This document shows, one piece after another, positions 1-6,050 of a DNA stretch of 8,365 bases; position 1 is the stretch's first letter; the number at the start of each line of letters is the position of its first letter. Source of the DNA: DAOUFU01 sp034429275 (GTDB taxonomy: Bacteria > Chloroflexota > Anaerolineae > Aggregatilineales > Aggregatilineaceae); the NCBI GenBank assembly GCA_034429275.1, contig DAOUFU010000304.1:1-8365 (forward strand), read 5' to 3'. A program made the translations under genes and the position numbers. The notes beneath the pieces are model-generated. The model did not search any database, was not told where the DNA came from, and saw only the letters and a list, made by a program, of their open reading frames with translations.

Positions 1-243
1 CCTTAGATACCCTTTCTGTTTTACCCGACGCAGAATTGTCTTGATTGAATTATGCGGAAGTTCAAGCCCAAACTTTTGTTTCAGATCATCTTGAACTTGA
101 GGCGTCGTAATAACATCGTTATCTGCACGCCTAATACATTCCGTCACTATTGGAACAAAAATGTCAAAAAAATCCTGATTCCTATCCCAGAAAACTTTCA
201 GGATTGCCAAACTGACAACTGTGGATGGATTTGATTGGATCAT
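1..243 (-). CDS. N-terminal part of an unknown AT-rich protein with a winged-helix-like segment (cut by window edge)
   Basis: The minus strand is open from an ATG at 243-241 to the window edge, giving 81 codons without a stop. An in-frame TGA at 264-262 with no start codon after it except this ATG fixes the start. The protein begins MIQSNPSTVVSLAILKVFWD. Residues about 45-81 (TPQVQDDLKQKFGLE, then SIKTILRRVKQKGYLR) read as helix-turn-helix followed by a basic helix, the pattern of a winged-helix DNA-binding domain; this is inference from pattern. I do not recognise the family, and the functional part is probably beyond the edge. A strong promoter lies upstream (287-315), but the ribosome site is weak (AAGAGAG adjoining the ATG). 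Base composition is much more AT-rich than all other genes here, suggesting horizontal acquisition. Confidence 0.65.
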   Translation of the reverse strand, partial: MIQSNPSTVVSLAILKVFWDRNQDFFDIFVPIVTECIRRADNDVITTPQVQDDLKQKFGLELPHNSIKTILRRVKQKGYLR

Positions 244-286
244 CTCTCTTACTAGCTCTTTTCAAATGAAAGCAATCATCTTATTT

Positions 287-315
287 TATATATCAGTGTT
301 GATATTATTTGTCAA
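287..315 (-). promoter_or_regulatory. sigma70-type promoter of the AT-rich gene
   Basis: On the minus strand a perfect -35 TTGACA (315-310) is followed after 17 bases by TATATA (292-287), which runs into TATAAA two bases later. Transcription would begin near 280, leaving a leader of about 37 bases before the ATG at 243. The region is AT-rich, so chance matches are more likely, but hexamer and spacing are near ideal. Confidence 0.6.
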
Positions 316-358
316 ATATAACAATAAGCTGACTCGTTTATTTTTCAAATGGTTAGCA

Positions 359-401
359 TATCACACCCGTCATTGAAATTTTCTCCGTGGCGGGTGTGAT
401 A
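359..401. repeat. perfect 11-bp inverted repeat (hairpin) at the composition boundary
   Basis: TATCACACCCG (359-369) is the exact reverse complement of CGGGTGTGATA (391-401), and as RNA the stem extends inward through G-U, C-G and A-U pairs. The loop is AT-rich (around GAAATTTT). It sits 44 bases beyond the reductase stop codon and upstream of the AT-rich gene's promoter. No T-run follows on either strand, so it may be a non-canonical terminator, an operator, or a remnant end of an inserted element. Confidence 0.6.
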
Positions 402-444
402 ATGATACGATTAGGAATGTTTTTCGGTTACCTATACAATTCCC

Positions 445-1416
445 CTACTGCGACCACTCCGACGGCTGGCGATCCCAGCGGTGCGCGCGCAGCGCCTCCA
501 GCAGCGCCGGATCGAGTCCTTTGCCGTCTGCTGCCGCGATATTGGCGCGCACGTGTGAGGGTTTGCGCATCCCCGGAATGATCGTGCTCACCGTGGGGTT
601 GCTCAGGATGAAGCGCAGCGCCATCTCCGGCATGGTCATGCCCGGCGGGATGAGCGGGCGCAGCGCCTCGGCCCGGTCCACCGAAGCGTTGAGGTTCTCC
701 GGCACAAAATAGGTATTGCGCCAGTCGCCCTCCGGCCAGCGCATATCTTTGGTCAGCGTGCCGGTCAGCGTGCCTTCGTCGAACGGCACCCGCGCGATGA
801 TCGCGATATTCTTCTCGCGTGCCACCGGGAACAGCTCATCTTCGGGGTTCTGGTCGAAGATGTTGTAGATCACCTGGATCGCGTCGATCAGCCCGGTGTT
901 AATGGCGCGGATGCCGTTCCAGGGTTCCCAACGGTTGACGCTGATGCCCATTGCGCGGATCACGCCATCGGCCTTGAGGTCACTCACCGCCCGCTGCCAC
1001 GATTCATCCTCGGCCCAGTCATCTTCCCAGGTGTGGAACTGCATCAGGTCCACCGCGTCCACCGTCAGGTTATCCAGCGTGGTATAGGTCATCTCGCGGA
1101 TGTAGTCCGCCGGGTAGTTGTCGGCCAGCAGATAACCCCGGCGCGACGGCCACTTCCGGCTTTTGGGCGGAATCTTGCTGGCGGTGTAGAGCTTCTTTTC
1201 CGGGTGCTGGCGGACCAGGTCACCGAGCAGGCGCTCGCTGTGCCCCGCGCCGTAGGCATAGGCGGTATCGAAGAAGTTGCACCCCAGTTCGACCGCCAGG
1301 TGAAGTGATTCCATCGACTGGGCGTCATCGGAGCCGGTCCAGCCGCCCATGCCCCACATGCCATACCCCATCGCGCTCACCTGCCAGCCTGTGCGTCCAA
1401 ATGTGCGATACTCCAT
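445..1416 (-). CDS. aldo/keto reductase
   Basis: An NAD(P)H-dependent cytosolic oxidoreductase acting on carbonyl/alcohol pairs; the substrate cannot be read from sequence. The 323-aa protein begins MEYRTFGRTGWQVSAMGYG, the usual AKR opening. The catalytic tetrad is complete: D50 and Y55 (FFDTAYAYGAG), K81 (TASKIPP) and H128 (LMQFHTW). Near the C-terminus IIPGMRKPSHVRAN (about 279-292) matches the cofactor-binding end of the family. Length is normal. A longer reading frame starts at 1449, but GAGGAGG lies 8 bases before the ATG at 1416 and homology begins there, so 1416 is the better start. It is divergent from the methyltransferase and has its own promoter (1461-1489). No frameshift or missing residue was seen. 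Confidence 0.93.
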   Translation of the reverse strand: MEYRTFGRTGWQVSAMGYGMWGMGGWTGSDDAQSMESLHLAVELGCNFFDTAYAYGAGHSERLLGDLVRQHPEKKLYTASKIPPKSRKWPSRRGYLLADNYPADYIREMTYTTLDNLTVDAVDLMQFHTWEDDWAEDESWQRAVSDLKADGVIRAMGISVNRWEPWNGIRAINTGLIDAIQVIYNIFDQNPEDELFPVAREKNIAIIARVPFDEGTLTGTLTKDMRWPEGDWRNTYFVPENLNASVDRAEALRPLIPPGMTMPEMALRFILSNPTVSTIIPGMRKPSHVRANIAAADGKGLDPALLEALRAHRWDRQPSEWSQ

Positions 1417-1460
1417 CGTGATTGGCCTCCTCATCCACTGCTGCGTCATGCCATAAAATG

Positions 1461-1489
1461 AGTATAATCGGGCTGTTGCTTGACCTCAA
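1461..1489 (-). promoter_or_regulatory. promoter of the aldo/keto reductase gene
   Basis: On the minus strand TTGAGG (1489-1484), a 17-base spacer and TATACT (1466-1461) make a good sigma70-type promoter. Transcription would start near 1454, about 38 bases before the ATG at 1416. Such a start would leave no room for the longer frame beginning at 1449 to have a ribosome site, further supporting the shorter start. The -10 overlaps a TATAAT on the other strand. Confidence 0.55.
1463..1468 (+). promoter_or_regulatory. possible -10 element for the methyltransferase gene
   Basis: A perfect TATAAT lies 51 bases before the ATG at 1520. No fair -35 is found 16-18 bases upstream (the sequence there is GC-rich, around GCTGCG), so this is only a candidate. 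It shares bases with the -10 of the divergent reductase promoter; if both work, the two genes would compete for polymerase. Confidence 0.3.
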
Positions 1490-1519
1490 CTGCCCCTGCC
1501 ACAGAAGAGATTCTCGCCC

Positions 1520-2311
1520 ATGCCCGCAGATTCTGACCACACCAAATCGCTCGCCCGGCAGCAGTTCGGCACACACGCGCAGAACTACGTGACCTCGCCC
1601 GTCCATGCCCAGTCCTACTCGCTCGACCGCGTGATCGCCCTGCTCGATCCCCAGCCGGGCCAGCGCGCGCTCGACCTGGCGACCGGCGGCGGGCATACCG
1701 CCCTGGCGCTGGCACGTCGCGGGGCACGCACGCTCGCCGGGGACCTGACCTTCGCCATGCTGCAAGCCGCCCGCGCCCACATTGCCGACAAACTGGGCGA
1801 CCAGGCCGGGCTGGTGAATTATGTACAGCTCGATGCCGAGTGCCTGCCCTTCGCGCGCGCCTCGTTCGACCTGCTGACCTGCCGCATCGCGCCGCACCAC
1901 TTCCCCGACGTGCCCGCCTTCGTGCGCGAGTGTGCGCGTGTCTGCGCGCCGGGCGGCACCATCGCCATCATCGACCAGCTTTCCCCCGCCGACCCGCGCG
2001 CCGCCGAATATGTCAACGCCTTCGAGCGCCTGCGCGATCCCAGCCATGTCTGGGCCTATAACGCGGTGGAATGGCGCGGCTTCTTCACCGGCCTTGGCCT
2101 CGATGTGATCCACTTTGAAGAATTCGACACCTGGCACGATCTCACACCCTGGGCCGCGCGCATGGGCAACGATGCCGATACCGTTCACCGGCTGCGCGCC
2201 ATGCTGGTCCACGCGCCCGGCCCCGTCGCCGCCTGGATGCAGCCGCAGTGCCCGCCCGTTGGAGATGCACGCTTCGCCATCCGCCAGTTCATCCTGCTGG
2301 CGCGCGCCTGA
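1520..2311 (+). CDS. class I SAM-dependent methyltransferase (UbiE/Methyltransf_11 type)
   Basis: A cytosolic enzyme transferring a methyl group from S-adenosylmethionine, most likely to a small molecule; the acceptor is unknown. In the 263-aa protein, motif I is LDLATGGGHTA (about 51-61), the acidic residue ending the second strand is D75 (LAGDLTFAML), the next SAM-pocket motif is QLDAECLPF (103-111), and CAPGGTIAIID (142-152) is the post-catalytic strand. RDPSHVWAYNAVEW (172-185) resembles a segment common in UbiE-like methyltransferases. Motif I is LDLATGGG rather than the classical DxGxGxG, a known variant. The start is ATG 1520, with a weak purine stretch (AGAAGAGA, 1503-1510) as ribosome site; no other start precedes it in frame. 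It may be UbiE-related, but the context has no quinone genes, so no symbol is given. Confidence 0.92.
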   Translation: MPADSDHTKSLARQQFGTHAQNYVTSPVHAQSYSLDRVIALLDPQPGQRALDLATGGGHTALALARRGARTLAGDLTFAMLQAARAHIADKLGDQAGLVNYVQLDAECLPFARASFDLLTCRIAPHHFPDVPAFVRECARVCAPGGTIAIIDQLSPADPRAAEYVNAFERLRDPSHVWAYNAVEWRGFFTGLGLDVIHFEEFDTWHDLTPWAARMGNDADTVHRLRAMLVHAPGPVAAWMQPQCPPVGDARFAIRQFILLARA

Positions 2312-2324
2312 ACCGCCAGGCCAT

Positions 2325-2348
2325 TAACACGCGCCGCGTTAGGGTTTT
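2325..2348 (+). terminator. weak candidate terminator after the methyltransferase
   Basis: TAAC (2325-2328) and GTTA (2338-2341) close a small hairpin with an A-C mismatch and two inner pairs (C2330-G2336, G2331-C2335), followed by GGG and TTTT (2345-2348). It lies 14 bases after the stop codon. Stem stability is modest, so the call is tentative. Confidence 0.25.
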
Positions 2349-2380
2349 AATAGGATTTGGTTTGAATCCGGGCGCGCACC

Positions 2381-2409
2381 GTTAGTGAATGATTGAGTTC
2401 GCATATAAT
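2381..2409 (+). promoter_or_regulatory. candidate promoter of the LysM protein gene
   Basis: A perfect TATAAT is at 2404-2409, in a locally AT-richer stretch. The hexamer 17 bases upstream (GTTAGT, 2381-2386) is a poor -35. TTGAGT at 2393-2398 is too near to serve. The predicted leader to the start codon at 2515 is about 100 bases, and I see no riboswitch-like structure in it. Confidence 0.4.
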
Positions 2410-2514
2410 GACAGTAAGGGGAATATGTCCTCTGGGGGAAGCTGTGCCGCCGGCCCATTGGCTCATCCATCATCGCTCGCTGACGGCGTCTAAACCGAAA
2501 AGGAGTGTAGAAGG

Positions 2515-3111
2515 GTGAAGCGTTCAGTTTTGGCCCGTTGGGCCAGCCGCCTGTGCATCATCGGATTGATCGTGGTGTTGGCCGCTGGGTTGGTGCCCGG
2601 CATGGCCCCCGCCACCGCCCGCGCGCAAAGCACGTGCAGCGCCTGGCATATCGTCGGGGTAGGCGAGAACCTCTACCGCATCGGGCTGCGCTATGGCGTG
2701 CCCTACCCCGTCATCGCCGCCGCCAACGGCATCAGCAACCCGAACCGCATCAACGCCGGGCAGCGCATCTGCATCCCGGCCTATTCGGGAGGCTTCGTAA
2801 CCGGCACAACGTCCACCGTCGCCCAGCCCGCGACCCTGGTCGTGCCGCCCTATGTGGACCTGCTGCCCGACCTGCCCTTCTATTATCCGCTGGTCGAGCC
2901 GGTCACCGGCAATCTCGGTCACCAGTCGCGCTACTGGCCGCAGTATGGCGGGCGCTGGAATCTGGCCTCGATTATTCTCGAACCCGCCATCCAGATCTGG
3001 ACCCCGTGCGAGCCGGAAGCCGTGCTCTATGACCTGCACCTGGCCTGCTCCAAGACCGGGTTGGGGTGGTTTATCAGCTTCAGCCTGCTGCCGCCGGAAC
3101 CGGCACCCTAG
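2515..3111 (+). CDS. secreted LysM-domain protein with an unassigned C-terminal domain
   Basis: A predicted exported protein of 198 aa. Residues 1-37 form a signal peptide: basic start (MKRSVLARWASR), hydrophobic core (LCIIGLIVVLAAGLV) and a signal-peptidase site ATARA before QSTC. Residues about 44-88 are one LysM domain (WHIVGVGENLYRIGLRYGV, then NRINAGQRICIP), which binds peptidoglycan or similar glycans. C41 and C86 flank it and could form a disulfide, a pattern I associate with Chloroflexota LysM proteins. After a T/S/P-rich linker (91-112), residues about 113-198 are unfamiliar, rich in Tyr, Trp and Pro, with C165 and C178. The start is GTG 2515, fixed by AGGAG at 2501-2505, nine bases upstream. 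The gene is convergent with the glycosyltransferase. The role is probably cell-envelope binding; no catalytic domain is seen. Confidence 0.88.
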   Translation: MKRSVLARWASRLCIIGLIVVLAAGLVPGMAPATARAQSTCSAWHIVGVGENLYRIGLRYGVPYPVIAAANGISNPNRINAGQRICIPAYSGGFVTGTTSTVAQPATLVVPPYVDLLPDLPFYYPLVEPVTGNLGHQSRYWPQYGGRWNLASIILEPAIQIWTPCEPEAVLYDLHLACSKTGLGWFISFSLLPPEPAP

Positions 3112-3150
3112 CCTGCGCGGGCCGGGCAACCCCGTTTTGTCGATCGCCCT

Positions 3151-3177
3151 GGGCGCGTCGGGCTAACCGGCGCGCCC
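3151..3177. terminator. strong GC hairpin between convergent genes, overlapping a stop codon
   Basis: GGGCGCGTCGG (3151-3161) pairs with CCGGCGCGCCC (3167-3177) over 11 base pairs including one G-U, around the loop GCTAA. The loop contains the glycosyltransferase stop codon (3165-3163, minus). There is no T-run on either side, so it is not a classical intrinsic terminator, but its place between the ends of two convergent genes suggests a bidirectional transcription block or protection of mRNA ends. Confidence 0.45.
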
Positions 3178-4410
3178 CGATTCTGCTACCTCGACGATAC
3201 ACCCGGCGGCGCGCGTCGGCCCACCCAACGCCGCGAATTCCCGCGCCAGGTGATCAACCGCCTCGCGCACAAACGGCGTGCTGGTGATCGCCGCCACCGC
3301 CTCGACGAGCTGCCCCATGCGCACCTGCTGCGCCGTCAATTCCAGCCCGACTTTCGCCCGGCTCGCGCGCCGCGCCTGCCCGCGTTGATCCGCCGCGTGC
3401 GGCGCGATCACCTGGGGGATGGCGTGCACAATCGCCGCGTGCGTGGTGCCCATGCCGCCATGATGCAGGATCACCCTCACGCGCGGTAGCACGTGATCAA
3501 ACGGCACCCAGTTCAGCAGCACCGATCCGCCGGGCAACCGGTCTTTGAGCGCCTGCTTCTGCGCGGGCGTGATCGGGTTGTGGCCGATGACCACCAGCGG
3601 CACCATCCCCGCCGCCGCGATGGCCTGCGCCCCTCGCCAGAAAAACGCCAGGTCGCTGGTGAAGGTGCTGCCCAGCGTGACCAGTCCCCACGGCTGATCC
3701 TGCGGCAGGCGTGCGAACCATTCCGGCGGGTCATCGCGCGGCGGCTCGGCCTGCCCGCCAACGAACACCGTCTGCGGCAGCACCTCTTCGCCCTGGTGCC
3801 AGTAGCGGTTGAAATAGCTGATGTGCAGGTGCGGACTCTGGATGCCCGGCGCGGGGCCGGTGCTGAAGTTCGCCCCGCTCAGCCCGAACCGCCCGGCCAG
3901 CCGCGCGATGCGCTCGCTCGCCTCGTGGCCCAGCTTGCGCTGCACGAAAAGCATCTGGTCTTCGTCCAGCGGCGGGCCAGAGGCCCACCCGCCCACCACG
4001 AACGGCACTTCCAGCCGCTCGGCAGCCAGCGCCGCCGACGCCAGGAATGGGTCGCTCACGATGGCATCGGGTGCGCCGCGCTCGCCGGCCAGCGCGACCA
4101 GGTGCTCCACCGCCGGGGCGATCAGCGATTCGTCCAGCCACGTATCCAGCGCGCGCCGGTAGCGGAGAGTCGTCATATCCTCATTGACGAAGTGAGCCAT
4201 ATCCGGCAGCGGCGGCGGTGGCCAGCGCCAGCCGGATTGAGCAATCGCGGCAAACGGCACGCCCGCCGCGCTCACCATGCCGCCGATGCGCGGCTCGGAA
4301 ACCCACACCACCTCGTGCCCCTGCGCGATCAGCGCCTGGGCCGTTTTGAGCAGGCCGCCCCAGTCCAGGTGACCGGGCAGCGGCGCAGAAGTGAACCAGA
4401 ACCGGGCCAT
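3163..4410 (-). CDS. glycosyltransferase, GT1 family (UGT/MGT, YjiC-like)
   Basis: A 415-aa GT-B fold enzyme that would move a sugar from a nucleotide-sugar donor to a lipid or small hydrophobic acceptor. The N-terminal half opens with FWFTSAPLPGHLDWGGLL, where H14 is in the position of the catalytic histidine. The C-terminal half carries the donor-binding signature: NWVPFDHVLP (300-309), HHGGMGTTHAAI (316-327) and IAPHAADQ (335-342), whose final D/Q normally contacts the sugar. Length is typical. No signal peptide or membrane segment is seen. GAGGAG (4420-4415 on the minus strand) lies four bases before the ATG, a close but usable ribosome site. It is convergent with the LysM gene and divergent from the RNA unit at 4521. 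Related enzymes include macrolide and sterol or zeaxanthin glucosyltransferases; the actual substrate is unknown. Confidence 0.92.
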   Translation of the reverse strand: MARFWFTSAPLPGHLDWGGLLKTAQALIAQGHEVVWVSEPRIGGMVSAAGVPFAAIAQSGWRWPPPPLPDMAHFVNEDMTTLRYRRALDTWLDESLIAPAVEHLVALAGERGAPDAIVSDPFLASAALAAERLEVPFVVGGWASGPPLDEDQMLFVQRKLGHEASERIARLAGRFGLSGANFSTGPAPGIQSPHLHISYFNRYWHQGEEVLPQTVFVGGQAEPPRDDPPEWFARLPQDQPWGLVTLGSTFTSDLAFFWRGAQAIAAAGMVPLVVIGHNPITPAQKQALKDRLPGGSVLLNWVPFDHVLPRVRVILHHGGMGTTHAAIVHAIPQVIAPHAADQRGQARRASRAKVGLELTAQQVRMGQLVEAVAAITSTPFVREAVDHLAREFAALGGPTRAAGCIVEVAESGRAG

Positions 4411-4485
4411 GAGACTCCTCTGAAGATTCCCCCGTGATTACCCTTAAGACCATGTGAACTTTCGTGAAATCCGGCCTCACCAGTG

Positions 4486-4515
4486 TTGATTTTTGAGGCG
4501 AATCCGTCGTATTAT
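4486..4515 (+). promoter_or_regulatory. promoter of the non-coding RNA
   Basis: TTGATT (4486-4491), an 18-base spacer and TATTAT (4510-4515) form a fair sigma70-type promoter. The predicted start, about 4521-4523, falls just before the first base of the long closing helix (4525), which is what a stable RNA gene would show. The stretch is AT-rich against its surroundings. Confidence 0.6.
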
Positions 4516-4520
4516 GAATG

Positions 4521-4919
4521 TAACGGAGATGGCCTGGATGTGCCGTGACCGTTTCGCCCTGACCGACCCAACCAGACCAGGCTGGCCGTCAGTCAGGTGA
4601 CTACTCCTGGCGCATCATGCGTGACTAGGAAGGAAAGGAGCAATCTGCAAGATCGTACCGTTAGTCGTACTACTACAACCTATGCAGTGGTCCTAACCGA
4701 ATAGAAGAGTATCGCCGTCGCGATACTGGTGCAGATAGACGCCGAATGAAAGACTCACTGATAGTCTTGGGCGCGCACAATCGTTCGCAAACGTACACCT
4801 TGCAGTCTGGCGACCTCATTCAACGAGGCGCACAATCCGTCACAGGCATATCCGGGCATCTCCCACCGTTCGATCCATAATCACCGCGCCAGGGTTCCCA
4901 CTCTGGCGCGGTCGTTTTC
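4521..4919 (+). ncRNA. candidate structured non-coding RNA, about 400 nt, family unknown
   Basis: No credible protein gene lies between 4411 and 4940. On the plus strand there are, in order, a promoter (4486-4515), a folded segment and an intrinsic terminator (4883-4918). The ends pair: 4525-4530 with 4858-4863 (6 bp), 4532-4544 with 4845-4857 (13 bp, two G-U), and 4545-4549 with 4839-4843 (5 bp), with single-base bulges at G4531 and A4844, 24 pairs in all. Inside are: 4558-4563 with 4592-4597; hairpin 4611-4621; 4643-4648 with 4731-4736, enclosing a perfect 8-bp hairpin (4708-4715 with 4720-4727, loop CGTC); hairpin 4750-4755 with 4763-4768; hairpin 4782-4793; and 4810-4817 with 4825-4831 (one bulged A). 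GC content is lower than in the flanking genes. The conserved motifs of RNase P RNA, tmRNA and SRP RNA were looked for and not found. Pairings were found by eye, not by energy calculation. Confidence 0.75.
4883..4918 (+). terminator. intrinsic terminator of the non-coding RNA
   Basis: ACCGCGCCAG (4883-4892) and CTGGCGCGGT (4903-4912) form a perfect 10-bp stem, extendable by a G-U and a G-C pair, with loop TTCCCA, followed by CGTTTTCC. The T-run is on the plus side only, so it ends plus-strand transcription; it may also shield the 3' end of the convergent gene whose stop is at 4941. Confidence 0.8.
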
Positions 4920-4940
4920 CTCTGTGCGAGTCTCCCCTGC

Positions 4941-6050
4941 TCACCGCGACGGCTTCAGCCGGGCCGATTGCACGGTGTCACAGTCCACATTCCCGCTCAG
5001 CCCCACTTCAAACTTGAGTCCGCCGCCGACCTCGAACTGCTCCCACGTCGCCTGATCGAAACTGCACGTGTGCTGCTTGCCATTGGTTTGCTCAAAACGC
5101 ACGATGTACCGCTCGCTGCGATCCCCGATCTGTTCCTGGCCGATGCCGCCTACCCCCTGGGCCAGTTGCACCTCCGGCCAGGCCGGGGGCGGAACCTTGC
5201 CCACACCCTCGGCTTTCACCTGGCGGCTGGGCGACCAGCGGTTAACCGTATAGGTGCACCAGTCGTCATAGACCGGCTCATCGCGGTAGATCGGCACGTC
5301 GCGGCACTCGCGGCGGAAGGTGCCATCGCCCTGGTCGATGTTGGTACATTCCTCGCGCGAGCCGGTCTGCACCTGGCGCGTATCGCGCTGGCGGCGCTCG
5401 CAGCGCTGGTTATAGGCATCGCCGGGCACCTGTTCGTCCCAACTGGCCCCGGCCACCGGCCCGAACTTTTGAACCTGGACGACTCGCTCCCATTCCAGCG
5501 CGCGAATGGTGCCCTGGGCCTGTTCGCGGTAGGTGACCGCGTAGTAGATGCCCGCGCAGATCAACGCCAACAGCACCACCCCGGCGATGATCATCAGTTT
5601 GGCGCGGCGCGAGAGTCCCTTGCGAGCCACCGCCCCGACCCGCTGCATCTCGGCCTGCCAGTTCTCGGCGACTACGTCGCGCTGGGTGGCAAACGCCAGC
5701 CCGCCTGTGCCCAGCTCGACCTGCTGCTGCGGCTCGACCTTTTTCCCGCTGGCGAGTTCTGCGCCGCATTCCACGCAGAACGTGTGCGCGGCGCTGTTGG
5801 GCTGGCTGCACGCCGGGCAGATGATGTCGGCCCCGACGTACTTGTGGTCTTTGACCTCGACCATGTCTTCTTCGGAGGGGAAGTATCGCCAGGCGGGGTC
5901 CTGCGCCGCGCCGCAGTTGGGGCAGTGCCGATGAGTCAGCCCCAGCAGCTTCTCTGTCCCGCAGAACCGGCAGTCCCACAGCATATGGTAGGTGCCTTCG
6001 CCGTGCTTGCGCTCCGACGACAGGCTGCCCCCGTACACATCGTCCGACAT
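4941..6050 (-). CDS. zinc-ribbon membrane-anchored protein of unknown function
   Basis: A 369-aa protein with two zinc ribbons, one membrane helix and a large C-terminal domain. The first ribbon uses C27/C30 (LWDCRFCG) and C43/C46 (HRHCPNCG); the second uses C78/C81 (IICPACS) and C92/C95 (FCVECG). WRYFPSEEDMVEVKDHKYVG (54-73) joins them, a linker I recall from similar bacterial zinc-ribbon proteins. Residues 130-150 are basic and amphipathic. A single helix spans about 151-174 (MIIAGVVLLALICAGIYYAV). With positive residues before it, the ribbons are probably cytoplasmic and the rest (175-369) outside. That outer part holds six Cys (217, 235, 249, 265, 329, 357), enough for disulfides. The start at 6050 has AGGGA five bases upstream; M23, just before the first ribbon, is an alternative. 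The function is unknown; a scaffold or sensor role is only inference. Confidence 0.88.
   Translation of the reverse strand: MSDDVYGGSLSSERKHGEGTYHMLWDCRFCGTEKLLGLTHRHCPNCGAAQDPAWRYFPSEEDMVEVKDHKYVGADIICPACSQPNSAAHTFCVECGAELASGKKVEPQQQVELGTGGLAFATQRDVVAENWQAEMQRVGAVARKGLSRRAKLMIIAGVVLLALICAGIYYAVTYREQAQGTIRALEWERVVQVQKFGPVAGASWDEQVPGDAYNQRCERRQRDTRQVQTGSREECTNIDQGDGTFRRECRDVPIYRDEPVYDDWCTYTVNRWSPSRQVKAEGVGKVPPPAWPEVQLAQGVGGIGQEQIGDRSERYIVRFEQTNGKQHTCSFDQATWEQFEVGGGLKFEVGLSGNVDCDTVQSARLKPSR

Noticed and set aside
1417..1449. Eleven extra N-terminal codons for the aldo/keto reductase
   Set aside because: The ribosome site GAGGAGG lies inside this extension, placed for the ATG at 1416, where family homology begins.
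1325..2212. 295-codon minus-strand frame opposite the methyltransferase
   Set aside because: Low-complexity shadow of a GC-rich gene; it overlaps both the reductase and methyltransferase, which have clear family motifs.
3493..4437. 314-codon plus-strand frame opposite the glycosyltransferase
   Set aside because: Arg/Gln/His-rich antisense shadow; the minus strand carries the GT1 signature.
4514..4600. 28-codon frame from ATG 4514 as a leader peptide
   Set aside because: The ATG overlaps the -10 element and would precede the transcript start; the frame lies in the 5' arm of the closing helix.
4868..4876. GTTCGATCC, resembling a tRNA/tmRNA T-loop
   Set aside because: The five bases on each side (CACCG and CATAA) do not form the T-stem and there is no acceptor stem or CCA end.
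4665..4880. 71-codon open frame on the plus strand inside the RNA unit, ending just before the terminator
   Set aside because: Its only standard start is an internal ATG at 4746 without a ribosome site; its third-position GC is about half, far below the neighbouring genes, and perfect stems cross it. A run of this length is not rare by chance.
4521..4919. RNase P RNA, tmRNA, SRP RNA or 6S RNA as the identity of the RNA
   Set aside because: Size would suit the first two, but the conserved GAGGAAAGTCC of RNase P, the tRNA-like ends and tag frame of tmRNA, and the GGAAG-capped helix 8 context of SRP RNA are missing; 6S RNA is about half as long.
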